DNA from: Pseudomonas sp. Os17
GTDB lineage: Bacteria; Pseudomonadota; Gammaproteobacteria; Pseudomonadales; Pseudomonadaceae
Direction of reading: 5' to 3'
Length of the DNA: 64,000 nucleotides
NCBI RefSeq assembly: GCF_001547895.1
Contig: NZ_AP014627.1
Coordinates: 6,450,001 to 6,514,000 of the forward strand
The translations under genes and the position numbers were made by a program. Below the pieces are notes generated by a model, which was not told where the DNA came from, did not search any database, and saw nothing but the letters and a program-made list of their open reading frames with translations. Every line of letters begins with the position of its first letter. Position 1 is the first letter of the stretch. Positions 38,385 to 47,057 of this stretch are shown here, piece after piece.

Positions 38385-39783
38385 AAATGAACCCCGGCAC
38401 GCCCGACGGTGAGGCGAAGATGACCACGCAGATGAACAGCCCCAACGGCACTGGGTAGAACAGCCACGGCAAGCTTGTGGCGGCCGTGAACAGGCGCTGC
38501 AGCAGCGCCACGATCCGTGGGTAGAACGCAACGAACAGCAGGCAGCCCAACAGGCTCAGGGCGCTGCCGGCCAAGCCGCTGAAGGACAGGCCGCCCAGGC
38601 CGCTGAGCATGTCCATGGCATCGGACAAGGTCGCACAGCGGAAGAAGATCCAGGCCAGTGCCACGTAGTGAAAGGTCAGCAGGCGGGCCGCCAGGTCCGA
38701 ACCGATCCAGCTCGGCCCCCGGGCCAGCAGCGGGCTGCAGAACTTGTACAGCGCCAGGCCCACGCCATGCAGCGCGCCCCAGATGATGAAGTTGGCGCTG
38801 GCGCCGTGCCACAAGCCGGAAATCAGCATGGCCAGCAGCATGTTCAGGTTGCCGCGCCACACCGGGCCCCGGTTGCCCCCCAGCGGGATGTACACGTAAT
38901 CACGGATAAAGGTCGACAGGCTGATGTGCCAGCGGCCCCAGAACTCCTTGAGATTGCGCGCCGCATAGGGGTAGTTGAAGTTCAGCGGCAGACGGAAGCC
39001 CAGCAACAGGGCGATGCCGGTCACCAGATCGGTGTAGCCGCTGAAGTTGAAGTAGATCAGGAACGAATAGCCGTAGACCGCCCGCAGGATCTGCTCGGCC
39101 GAGAAGGCCACCGGGCTGTCGAACACCGGGTCGACCCACTCGTTGGCCAGCCACGAACTGAGGAAGAACAGCTTGACCACCGCCACCGCGATCAGGCCCA
39201 GGGCCCGTTGCGGCTCCAGCACCTGGCGCAGTTGCGGCGGGTTGATCTGTTCCAGCATCGGGATCGCCCGGTTCACGGGGCCGGCAATCAGGCTGGGGAA
39301 AAACGCCAGGTACAGCGCCAGGTCGAAGGGCGAGCCCGGGGTCAGCTCACGGCGATTGATCGATACCAGATAGCTGACCGAGTGGAAGGCATAGAACGAC
39401 AGCCCCACCGGCAGCAGCACCTCCAGCAGCGGCAGCGACACCTCCACGCCAAACTGGGCGAAGGCGTTCTGCACCGTGCTGGTGAAGAAGTCCTGGTACT
39501 TGAACAGGTAGAAAGCCCCCAGCACCAGCAACAGCATCAGGCCATTGACCCAGCCCCTGCCGGGGTAACGCTGGCTCAACAGGCCGAGCAGGTACACCAG
39601 GGCCGTGTAGCCCAGCAGGATATAGAGGAAGTTCAGGCTGAAGCTGGCGAGGATCGCGTAGCTGGCGGCCAGCAGCAGGCCGTTCTGCAGACGCAGGCTG
39701 AAGCCCAGGCTCCAATAGACGATGAAGAACAGGATGAAGCAGAGGCCGAATTCGATCGAGAGATAGCTCACAACGTAGTCCAT
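38371..39783 (-). CDS. MBOAT family O-acyltransferase
   Basis: 470-residue polytopic protein of the membrane-bound O-acyltransferase family (AlgI/PatA/DltB group). Signature regions are FWGRWHISLSTFIRDYVYIP and LWHGASANFIIWGALHG with the invariant histidine. These enzymes pass an acyl group, usually acetyl from a cytoplasmic donor, across the membrane to an SGNH transferase. It is first of three genes with two SGNH partners. I choose the ATG of MDYVVSYLS, although no clear Shine-Dalgarno is visible; a TTG ten codons upstream is no better. It is distinct from the alginate set, because no alg genes are near. Confidence 0.9.
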   Translation of the reverse strand: MDYVVSYLSIEFGLCFILFFIVYWSLGFSLRLQNGLLLAASYAILASFSLNFLYILLGYTALVYLLGLLSQRYPGRGWVNGLMLLLVLGAFYLFKYQDFFTSTVQNAFAQFGVEVSLPLLEVLLPVGLSFYAFHSVSYLVSINRRELTPGSPFDLALYLAFFPSLIAGPVNRAIPMLEQINPPQLRQVLEPQRALGLIAVAVVKLFFLSSWLANEWVDPVFDSPVAFSAEQILRAVYGYSFLIYFNFSGYTDLVTGIALLLGFRLPLNFNYPYAARNLKEFWGRWHISLSTFIRDYVYIPLGGNRGPVWRGNLNMLLAMLISGLWHGASANFIIWGALHGVGLALYKFCSPLLARGPSWIGSDLAARLLTFHYVALAWIFFRCATLSDAMDMLSGLGGLSFSGLAGSALSLLGCLLFVAFYPRIVALLQRLFTAATSLPWLFYPVPLGLFICVVIFASPSGVPGFIYASF

Positions 39784-39916
39784 TACGTGCAATCGGGGAC
39801 AAACCCGGCACAAGGGAGAGCAGGCGGGGGGACAGGAAACGGGCGCGATTATGGCAGAGGGGGTTTGGCAGTCACAAGTTGAAACATTCGCCGCCCATGG
39901 CGCTAACGGCCTGTCA

Positions 39917-40223
39917 TAGGAGCTGGCTTGCCAGCGAAGGCGCCCACAAGGGCGATGCCTGATCCAAGGACCTCTTCGCCGGCAAGCCGGCTCCTACGGA
40001 TGAAAGCGGCTTGGCGGATCGGTTTACCGTAGGAGCTGGCTTGCCAGCGAAAACGCCCACAAGGGCGACGCCAGATCCAAGGACCTCTTCGCCGGCAAGC
40101 CGGCTCCTACGGATGAAAGCGGCTTGGCGGATCGGTTTACCGTAGGAGCTGGCTTGCCAGCGAAAGCGTCCGCGAGGGCGACGCCAGACCCAAAGGCCTG
40201 TTCGCCGGCAAGCCAGCTCCTGC
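39917..40223. repeat. Tandem REP array, three units of 113 bases
   Basis: Units begin at 39917, 40030 and 40143, 113 bases apart. Each has a GCTGGCTTGCCAGC-type REP followed by an inverted GCCGGCAAGCCGGC-type REP (39975, 40088, 40201) and a spacer with GGATGAAAGCGGCTTGG. The array lies between the MBOAT cassette and pchP. The ~130 bases before it, up to the MBOAT start, hold that gene's upstream region with no recognisable promoter. Confidence 0.95.
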
Positions 40224-40242
40224 AACGGTGGGGAGGCCGGGG

Positions 40243-41298
40243 TTACTGGATGTCTTCGGGCTTGACGATCACCCAGTTCTTGTCGGCGGTCACCGGCAAG
40301 CCTTCCTTGGCCTGGGCCGCGGCATGCTTGGCCATCATGCCGTTGAGTTGGGTCATGTACTTGTCCTTGCGGTTGATCCACAGGTGGATGCCGCCCTTGG
40401 CCACGTCCACGCCATGAAACAGCATGTAGCCGTCGCTGGTCGGGGTGTCGCCGCCCACCAGTACCGGTTTCTTCCACTCGTCGATGTAGGTCAGGATCGC
40501 CGCGTGCTTGCCCGCCATCCAGGTGGCCGGGGTCCACAGGTACGACGTCAGCTCCAGGCCAAGGTTGGCCTGCTCGTCATACTTGCCGTCGGTGATCTGC
40601 TTGCGCGCGGTGGTCAGGGCGCCGGTCTTGCGGTCCTTGAGCAGAGTGGTCACGCCAATCACGTTCTGCGGCTTGACGTTGTAGCCGTACTTGGGATCGG
40701 CGGCGACCATGCGCACCAGTTCTTCGGAGGCGGCGGTCATCACATAGACCTCGATGCCGTTCTCCATCAGCTTGTTGTACAGCTCGGCCTGGCCGGTGAA
40801 GACCTTGGGCGGGTTGACCTCGATGGTCTTGACCACGTCACCGTCGTAATAGGTGCTGGGCACCGGCTTGCCGGAGGCCATCAGCTCATCGACGTAGCCC
40901 TTTAGCTCCTTGAGGGTGAAGCCGGAGAACACCTGCGCCACCCAGGGGTAGCAGACCATGTCGTCGATTTCACACAGGCGGTAGTAGTAGCTGAACAGGC
41001 TTTCCTTGTGCTCGGCGGTGTCCTTGAACGGGATCAGCTTGAGCGACGGGTCGAGCGTGTCGCGGGTGATCAGCCCCTTGTTTTCCATGAAGGGCAGCAG
41101 GGACTCCTCCAGGTCGTAGCGGTAGCTGGTGTTGTCCATGTCGAACACCGCGAAGTTGCCCTTGTGGGCGTTGGCCGCGATCATCGCGTCCAGCTGCTTG
41201 GCCTGTTCGGCGGGCCAATGCTTCAACTCGGTGGCCAGGGCCTGGCCGGCGAGGCCCAGGCAGAGTGCGACTGCGAGCAATTTCGGAGCAAGTTTCAT
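40243..41298 (-). CDS. pchP: Phosphorylcholine phosphatase PchP
   Basis: 351-residue periplasmic HAD phosphatase releasing choline from phosphorylcholine, which can come from phospholipase C action on host or environmental lipids. A 22-residue signal peptide ends in LAGQALA. The HAD motif I DMDNT then falls at mature residues 31-35, the exact positions reported for P. aeruginosa PchP. VMTAASEELVRM is motif II and VGGDTPTSDGYML the motif III/IV region. The start at the ATG of MKLAPKLL follows a purine-rich AGGGAGAAAA stretch. No choline catabolic genes are in the window. Confidence 0.92.
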   Translation of the reverse strand: MKLAPKLLAVALCLGLAGQALATELKHWPAEQAKQLDAMIAANAHKGNFAVFDMDNTSYRYDLEESLLPFMENKGLITRDTLDPSLKLIPFKDTAEHKESLFSYYYRLCEIDDMVCYPWVAQVFSGFTLKELKGYVDELMASGKPVPSTYYDGDVVKTIEVNPPKVFTGQAELYNKLMENGIEVYVMTAASEELVRMVAADPKYGYNVKPQNVIGVTTLLKDRKTGALTTARKQITDGKYDEQANLGLELTSYLWTPATWMAGKHAAILTYIDEWKKPVLVGGDTPTSDGYMLFHGVDVAKGGIHLWINRKDKYMTQLNGMMAKHAAAQAKEGLPVTADKNWVIVKPEDIQ

Positions 41299-41540
41299 CG
41301 ACGGTTTTCTCCCTGAGTGAAAGCCTTCGACGCTAACAAATCCCTGTGACAGTTCTCGTCTCCACGCGACCGCTTGCGTCCCGAGAGCGCCAGCCACATG
41401 CGCCTGAGCGTCAGCGGCTTATTCCAAAAACGACAGTTGCCATGCGATATCGTTATTAATTCTTTAGATTTCAAGCTGTTAGGCTTTCCGGTTCGCAATC
41501 GCCCCGAGCCGCGATTGGCACACGTCTTATCGGAGTCCCA

Positions 41541-42932
41541 ATGAATCTGCCGCTGATCCTCAACCTGCTGGTGTTCCTGGCCCTGCTGCTGGGCCTGGCA
41601 CAAACCCGCCACACCACCTGGAGCCTGGCCAAGAAGGTCCTGCTGGCCCTGGTGCTGGGCGTGGTCTTCGGCATTGCCCTGCACAGCCTGTACGGTGCCG
41701 GCCACCCGGTGCTCAAGGCCTCCATCAGCTGGTTCGACCTGGTGGGCAATGGCTACGTGCAGTTGCTGCAGATGATCGTGATTCCCCTGGTATTCGCCTC
41801 GATCCTCAGCGCCGTGGCCCGCCTGCACAACGCCTCGTCCCTGGGCAAGATCAGCTTCCTGACCATCGGCACCCTGCTGTTCACCACCGCCATCGCCGCG
41901 CTGGTGGGCATCGGCCTGACCAACCTGTTCGGCCTGAGCGCCGAAGGGCTGGTGGCCGGCACCCAGGAAATGGCTCGCCTGCAAGTGATCCAGAGCGATT
42001 ACGCGGGCAAGGTCGCCGACCTCAACGTGCCGCAGCTGCTGCTGTCGTTCATCCCGCAGAACCCTTTCGCCGACCTGGCCCGGGCCAAGCCGACCTCGAT
42101 CATCAGCGTGGTGATCTTCGCCGCCTTCCTCGGTGTGGCCGCGCTGCAGCTGTTCAAGGATGACGCCGACAAAGGGCAGAAAGTGCTCAACGCCATCGAC
42201 ACCCTGCAAGCCTGGGTGATGCGCCTGGTGCGCCTGGTGATGAAGCTGACCCCGTATGGCGTGCTGGCGCTGATGACCAAGGTGGTGGCCGGCTCCAACC
42301 TGCAGGACATCATCAAGCTCGGCAGTTTCGTGGTGGTGTCCTACCTCGGCCTGGGCCTGATGTTCGTGGTCCACGGCCTGCTGGTGGCCCTGGCCGGGAT
42401 CAACCCGCTGCGCTTCTTCCGCAAGGTCTGGCCGGTACTGACCTTCGCCTTCACCAGCCGCTCCAGCGCCGCCAGCATTCCCCTGAGCATCGAAGCCCAG
42501 ACCCGGCGCCTGGGCATTCCCCAGTCCATCGCCAGCTTTGCCGCCTCGTTCGGCGCCACCATCGGCCAGAACGGCTGCGCCGGCCTGTACCCGGCCATGC
42601 TGGCGGTGATGGTTGCCCCGACCGTGGGCATCAACCCGCTGGACCCGCTGTGGATCGCCACCCTGGTGGCCATCGTGACCTTGAGTTCCGCCGGCGTGGC
42701 GGGCGTGGGCGGCGGCGCGACCTTCGCCGCGCTGATCGTGCTGCCGGCCATGGGCTTGCCGGTGTCACTGGTAGCGCTGCTGATTTCCGTGGAACCGCTG
42801 ATCGACATGGGCCGCACGGCACTGAACGTCAGCGGCTCGATGACCGCCGGCGCCATCACCAGCCAAGTGATGCAGCAGACCGACAAGACGCTGCTGGACG
42901 CCGATGAGCATTCGGAGCTGCACCACGTGTAA
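41541..42932 (+). CDS. tcyP: L-cystine symporter TcyP (YdjN)
   Basis: 463-residue inner-membrane carrier of the dicarboxylate/amino acid:cation symporter family. The length and details match TcyP/YdjN cystine importers: an N-terminal [37 protein letters not shown], the serine-rich hairpin [16 protein letters not shown] and the loop [20 protein letters not shown], where the glutamate carriers have a different TxNxDGT context. It imports cystine as a sulfur source. CGGAG lies 6 bases upstream of the ATG. It diverges from pchP across 242 bases. Confidence 0.88.
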   Translation: MNLPLILNLLVFLALLLGLAQTRHTTWSLAKKVLLALVLGVVFGIALHSLYGAGHPVLKASISWFDLVGNGYVQLLQMIVIPLVFASILSAVARLHNASSLGKISFLTIGTLLFTTAIAALVGIGLTNLFGLSAEGLVAGTQEMARLQVIQSDYAGKVADLNVPQLLLSFIPQNPFADLARAKPTSIISVVIFAAFLGVAALQLFKDDADKGQKVLNAIDTLQAWVMRLVRLVMKLTPYGVLALMTKVVAGSNLQDIIKLGSFVVVSYLGLGLMFVVHGLLVALAGINPLRFFRKVWPVLTFAFTSRSSAASIPLSIEAQTRRLGIPQSIASFAASFGATIGQNGCAGLYPAMLAVMVAPTVGINPLDPLWIATLVAIVTLSSAGVAGVGGGATFAALIVLPAMGLPVSLVALLISVEPLIDMGRTALNVSGSMTAGAITSQVMQQTDKTLLDADEHSELHHV

Positions 42933-42935
42933 AAG

Positions 42936-43017
42936 CAGCTGCAAGCTACAAGCTACAAGCCGCAAGAAAGAGCCAGTCGGCTTTTACTTGTAGCTTGTAG
43001 CTGGCGGCTTGAAGCTG
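42936..43017. repeat. Heptamer-based inverted repeat
   Basis: The left arm contains tandem heptamers (AAGCTAC repeated, 42943-42957). The right arm at 42987-43017 is the near complement (CTTGTAG repeated). It forms a long hairpin between convergent tcyP and folA and may end both transcripts. Confidence 0.75.
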
Positions 43018-43530
43018 TCACCTTCTCTCCCACACCTCGAAGCTGTACGCCGGCTTGTCCCCTTCCGGCGGATTCGGCACCTCTGACACCCGCTTCCACT
43101 GCTGCTCGTCGAATTCCGGAAACCAGGCGTCGCCTTCCGGGTTCAGGGCCACCCGCGTCAAATACAGGCGATCCGCCTGCTCCAGGCCCTGGCTGTAAAG
43201 CTGCGCGCCGCCGATCAGCATCAGCTCGCTGGCGCCCTGCTCCAGGGCCCATTCCTCGGCCCGTGCCACGGCGGCCTCCAAAGATGGGTAGACCTCGGCA
43301 CCTTCGAGCACCAGGCCGGTCTGACGACTGACCACGATGTTCAAGCGCCCGGGCAAGGGCCGGCCGAGGGAATCCCAAGTCTTGCGCCCCATGATGATCG
43401 GCTTGCCCAGGGTGGTGGCCTTGAAGAATTTGAAATCCCCCGGCAAATGCCAGGGCATGCTGTTGTCGACGCCGATCACGCGGTTTTGTGCGAGGGCCGC
43501 GATCAGGCTGAGAGGGAGAGATTTTTTCAT
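43018..43530 (-). CDS. folA: Dihydrofolate reductase
   Basis: 170-residue enzyme reducing dihydrofolate to tetrahydrofolate with NADPH; the target of trimethoprim. Conserved elements are SLIAALAQNRVIGVDNSMPW, HLPGDFKFFKATT with the catalytic Asp, IIMGRKTWDSLGRPLPGR, and ELMLIGGAQLYSQGL. It is located some 14 kb from thyA in this window, with accessory genes between; in P. aeruginosa the two are closer. The stop lies at the edge of an inverted repeat shared with tcyP. Confidence 0.97.
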   Translation of the reverse strand: MKKSLPLSLIAALAQNRVIGVDNSMPWHLPGDFKFFKATTLGKPIIMGRKTWDSLGRPLPGRLNIVVSRQTGLVLEGAEVYPSLEAAVARAEEWALEQGASELMLIGGAQLYSQGLEQADRLYLTRVALNPEGDAWFPEFDEQQWKRVSEVPNPPEGDKPAYSFEVWERR

Positions 43531-43627
43531 GCCGGCGAGGATACCAGAGGCCCCAAGCCTGGCAACTTCACCCGACCACCGCTGCAGCAGTTATGCTCAG
43601 CGCACTTTGTAAGCGATGGAATGACGC

Positions 43628-45007
43628 GTGACTGCACTGACTCCCCTGCAACGACTGTGGCTGACCGAAACCGTGCGCCTGCGCGAGGAACACGCCGGCC
43701 CGCTGGAGGATCAGGAAGCCAATCGCCTGGCCCGCAACCAGGGCGGCGACCTGGCCACCCGCATCCAGAACCGCGCCCTGTGGCTGGCCCAGCGCGACGG
43801 CCTGCACAGTGCCCTGCTGCACTGGCTGCAGGGCGCGCGCCTGGCGCTGCTGGCGCTCTCGGTCCTGGCGGTCATCAGCGGCGCCGGTCTGGCCTTCAGC
43901 GCCCTGGGCAGCACCCAGCAACCGGTCAATGTGTTCTGGGCCCTGGGCAGTCTGCTGGGCCTGAACCTGATCCTGCTGCTGAGCTGGCTGGCCGGCCTGC
44001 TGTTTGCCGGTGAACACGGGGCCGGCCTGGGCCGCCTGTGGCTGTGGCTCAGCGAAAAATTCTCCCGCGATGCCAAGGCCGCGCAGCTGCCGCCGGCACT
44101 GCTGCTGTTGCTGCAGCGGCGCAAGCTCAACCGCTGGGCCCTGGGCAGCCTGATCAACGGCCTGTGGTGCCTGGCCCTGTTCAGCGCCGTGGTCATGCTG
44201 CTGGTGCTGCTGACCACCCACCGCTACAGCTTCGTCTGGGAAAGCACCCTGCTGGGCAGCGATGCCTTCGTGGCCATTACCAACGCCCTCAGCGCCCTGC
44301 CCCGGGGCCTGGGCTTCGGCGCACCGAGCGTGGCGACCATCCAGGCCAGCACCCGGGACGTCTACAACACCGAGCTGATCCGCCAGTCCTGGGCCATCTG
44401 GCTGGTGGTGCTGGTGGTGATCTACGGCGTGCTGCCGCGCCTGCTGCTGATGCTGTTCTGCCGCTGGCGCTGGAAACACGGGCAGGCGCGCCTGCAACTG
44501 GACCTCAACCTGCCGGGCTACGCCTCACTGCGCGAACGCCTGATGCCCAGCAGCGAACGCCTGGGAGTCAATGACGCGGCCCCCGAGCAGTTGCACCGGG
44601 TCGAAGGCGGCGTCAGCGCCGAGGACAGCAGCGGCGCCTTGCTGGTGGCCATCGAGCTGGACGAGCAGCGCCCCTGGCCGCCGCAGCTGCCGGACAAGGT
44701 CAAGGACGCCGGCATCCTCGACAGCCGCGAGTCACGCAACCGCCTGCTGGAGCAGATGAGCCGCTTCCCCCCGGCGCGCCTGCTGATCGCCTGCGACCCG
44801 CGGCGCTCGCCGGACCGCGGCAGCCTCGGGCTGATCGCCGAACTGGCGCGCAACGCCAGCGCGACCCGGGTCTGGCTGCTGCAAGCCCCACCCGGCCAGG
44901 CCCTGGATGCCGACCGCCTGGGCGACTGGCACAGCGCCCTGCAACAGCTGGAGCTGCCCTGCGCCGATTGCGCGCCCCTCGACTGGCTGGAGAACGGTCA
45001 TGACTGA
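43628..45007 (+). CDS. DUF2868 membrane protein
   Basis: 459-residue membrane protein of the DUF2868 family, function unknown. Helices are visible around residues 68-90 (LALLALSVLAVISGAGLAF), 100-125 (FWALGSLLGLNLILLLSWLA), 180-200 (LWCLALFSAVVMLLVLL) and 258-280 (IWLVVLVVIYGVLPRLLLM). A soluble C-terminal domain of about 160 residues follows. The start is a GTG (valine codon read as Met) with GGA upstream. It overlaps the following GTPase gene by 8 bases; this pair is conserved in pseudomonads and probably forms one functional unit. Confidence 0.87.
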   Translation: MTALTPLQRLWLTETVRLREEHAGPLEDQEANRLARNQGGDLATRIQNRALWLAQRDGLHSALLHWLQGARLALLALSVLAVISGAGLAFSALGSTQQPVNVFWALGSLLGLNLILLLSWLAGLLFAGEHGAGLGRLWLWLSEKFSRDAKAAQLPPALLLLLQRRKLNRWALGSLINGLWCLALFSAVVMLLVLLTTHRYSFVWESTLLGSDAFVAITNALSALPRGLGFGAPSVATIQASTRDVYNTELIRQSWAIWLVVLVVIYGVLPRLLLMLFCRWRWKHGQARLQLDLNLPGYASLRERLMPSSERLGVNDAAPEQLHRVEGGVSAEDSSGALLVAIELDEQRPWPPQLPDKVKDAGILDSRESRNRLLEQMSRFPPARLLIACDPRRSPDRGSLGLIAELARNASATRVWLLQAPPGQALDADRLGDWHSALQQLELPCADCAPLDWLENGHD

Positions 45008-46388
45008 TGCTCGCCAAAAACCGCTGAAACTCGCGGTGGTCGGTCACACCAACGTCGGCAAGACCTCGCTGCTGCGCACCCTGACCCGGGACGTGGGTTT
45101 TGGCGAAGTCTCCCATCGCCCCAGCACCACCCGACACGTGGAAGGCGCCCGCCTCTCGGTGGATGGCCAGCCCCTGCTGGAGCTCTACGACACCCCCGGC
45201 CTGGAAGACGCCATCGCCCTGCTGGATTACCTGGAGCGCCTGGAGCGCCTGGAGCGCCCCGGCGAACGCCTGGACGGCCCGGCCCGACTGGCGCGCTTTC
45301 TCGAGGGCAGCGAGGCTCGGCAACGTTTCGAGCAGGAAGCCAAGGTCCTGCGCCAACTGCTGGCCTCGGACGCCGGCCTGTATGTGATCGACGCCCGGGA
45401 GCCGGTGCTGGCCAAGTACCGGGATGAACTGGAAGTCCTGGCCGGTTGCGGCAAGCCGCTGCTGCCAGTGCTGAATTTCGTCAGCAGCGCCGAGCAGCGC
45501 GAAGGCGACTGGCGCGAAGCCCTGGCCCGCCTCGGGCTGCACGCCCTGGTGCGCTTCGACAGCGTGGCGCCGCCGGAGGATGGTGAGCGGCGCCTGTATG
45601 AAAGCCTGGCCCTGCTGCTGGAACATGCCCGCCCGGCCCTGCAACGGCTGATCGACGACCAGGAGGCCCAGCGCCTGGCGCGCCAGCACAGCGCCGCGCG
45701 ACTGATTGCCGAGTTGCTGGTGGACTGCGCCGCCTGCCGCCGCAGCGTGGCCAGCGATGCTGAGCTGGAGCAACAGGCCATCGGCGAACTGCGCCAGGCC
45801 ATCCGCCAGCGCGAGCAGCGCTGTGTCGAAGCCCTGCTCAAGCTCTATGCCTTCCGCCCCGAGGACGCTGCCGCCAGCGACCTGCCGCTGCTGGATGGGC
45901 GCTGGGGCGACGACCTGTTCAACCCGGAAACCCTCAAGCAACTGGGGGTGCGCGTCGGCGGCGGCATTGCCGCGGGCGCGGCGGCCGGTGCCGGGGTCGA
46001 CCTGCTGGTGGGCGGCCTGACCCTGGGCGCCGCGGCCCTGGCTGGGGCGATTGCCGGTGGCGCGCTGCAGACCGCCCGCAGTTATGGCAGCCGCTTGCTG
46101 GGCAAGCTCAAGGGCCAGCGCGAGCTGACCCTGGACGACAGCGTGCTGCGCCTGCTGGCCCTGCGCCAACGGCAGTTGGTGCAGGCGCTGAACCGGCGCG
46201 GGCATGCGGCGCTGGACAGCATCCGCCTGGCCACCCCGGAGGATAAGAGCTGGCGCGAGGGCAAGTTGCCGGAAGCCTTGAACAAGGCCCGGGCGCATCC
46301 GCAGTGGTCATCGCTCAACCCGCACAAACGCCTGAGCCAGGCCGAGCGCCAGGAGCAGATCGAGGCCCTGGCCCAACATATCCTGTAG
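45000..46388 (+). CDS. DUF3482 family GTPase
   Basis: 462-residue protein with an N-terminal Era/EngA-like GTPase domain: the P-loop GHTNVGKTSLLRTL at residues ~15-28, a switch I threonine in RPSTTRHV, and LYDTPGLED as G3. The G4 position reads LNFVSS instead of NKxD, so guanine recognition may be altered. Residues ~318-360 are a Gly/Ala-rich hydrophobic stretch (GGGIAAGAAAGAGVDLLVGG), probably membrane-inserting. It is coupled to the DUF2868 membrane protein by an 8-base overlap. The cellular role is unknown. The TAG stop lies inside a REP. Confidence 0.88.
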   Translation: MTDARQKPLKLAVVGHTNVGKTSLLRTLTRDVGFGEVSHRPSTTRHVEGARLSVDGQPLLELYDTPGLEDAIALLDYLERLERLERPGERLDGPARLARFLEGSEARQRFEQEAKVLRQLLASDAGLYVIDAREPVLAKYRDELEVLAGCGKPLLPVLNFVSSAEQREGDWREALARLGLHALVRFDSVAPPEDGERRLYESLALLLEHARPALQRLIDDQEAQRLARQHSAARLIAELLVDCAACRRSVASDAELEQQAIGELRQAIRQREQRCVEALLKLYAFRPEDAAASDLPLLDGRWGDDLFNPETLKQLGVRVGGGIAAGAAAGAGVDLLVGGLTLGAAALAGAIAGGALQTARSYGSRLLGKLKGQRELTLDDSVLRLLALRQRQLVQALNRRGHAALDSIRLATPEDKSWREGKLPEALNKARAHPQWSSLNPHKRLSQAERQEQIEALAQHIL

Positions 46389-46492
46389 CCGCTGCCGAGC
46401 CCGCGAGGCTGCGCCAAGGGCCGCAGGACCTTCAACACTCCCCAAAGCGGCGCCTCCTGCGGAGCCGTTCGCAGCCTGCGGCAGCGGCTACA
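46384..46492. repeat. REP pair (TGTAGCCGCTGCCG type)
   Basis: Left copy 46384-46413 overlaps the DUF3482 stop codon. The inverted right copy is 46470-46492. This is a different REP family from the GCCGGC type. It lies between convergent genes. Confidence 0.8.
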
Positions 46493-46505
46493 AAAAGCAC
46501 TCTGC

Positions 46506-47057
46506 TCAAAGCAGCGCCATGGCTTTGTCCTTGAGCACCTGCAGGTCCATCACCGGCACCCACAGCTCCTTGGCCTGCTCGTCCCAGTGGCGCAGGCGCA
46601 GACTCAACGCGTACAAGGGGTCGAGCTCGAAGGCCGCCGCTTCTGCCGCGCTCATCGCCCCGCCCTGGTATTCCAGGGTGCGGCGGCTGGCCTCGCTCAG
46701 CCGCTGGTCATACTCGGGTTCCTTGAAGGTCAGGTAGCGCTTGGCCTGGACGTGGTATTCCACCAGCCGCGCCAAACGCTCGCTGAAGCCCGCCCGGCGC
46801 AGGTAATCGGCCCCCAGGCGCTCATGGCTGACCACGCCGAAACCACCCATGTTCTCGGCATCCTGCTGGCAGATATGCCCGATATCGTGGAAGAACGCCG
46901 CCAGCACCACTTCGTCGTCATGCCCTTCGGCCAGGGCCAGTTGCGCGGCCTGGGACATGTGTTCGATCTGCGACACGGGCTCGCCAATGTAGTCGCAGTC
47001 GCCAAAGCGTTCGTACAGGCCGAAAACCTCGTCGATGATCCGTTGCTGTCGATTCAT
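46506..47057 (-). CDS. PhnZ-like HD-domain oxygenase of phosphonate degradation
   Basis: 183-residue HD-domain protein of the phosphonate-operon HDIG group. The residues used by the diiron oxygenase PhnZ appear with the same spacing: Tyr23, Glu26 and His33 in YIGEPVSQIEH, His57-Asp58 in AFFHDIGH, then His78 and His102. PhnZ oxidatively cleaves 1-hydroxy-2-aminoethylphosphonate to glycine and phosphate. The gene is last in the operon and starts one base into the stop of the FAD oxidoreductase. The hydroxylase PhnY that normally supplies the substrate is not in the window, so the true substrate is uncertain. Confidence 0.85.
   Translation of the reverse strand: MNRQQRIIDEVFGLYERFGDCDYIGEPVSQIEHMSQAAQLALAEGHDDEVVLAAFFHDIGHICQQDAENMGGFGVVSHERLGADYLRRAGFSERLARLVEYHVQAKRYLTFKEPEYDQRLSEASRRTLEYQGGAMSAAEAAAFELDPLYALSLRLRHWDEQAKELWVPVMDLQVLKDKAMALL

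Noticed and set aside
41299..41540. Sigma-54 promoter for pchP
   Set aside because: A GGCGC...ACGC stretch was tested but the GG and GC elements are not 10 bases apart as required.
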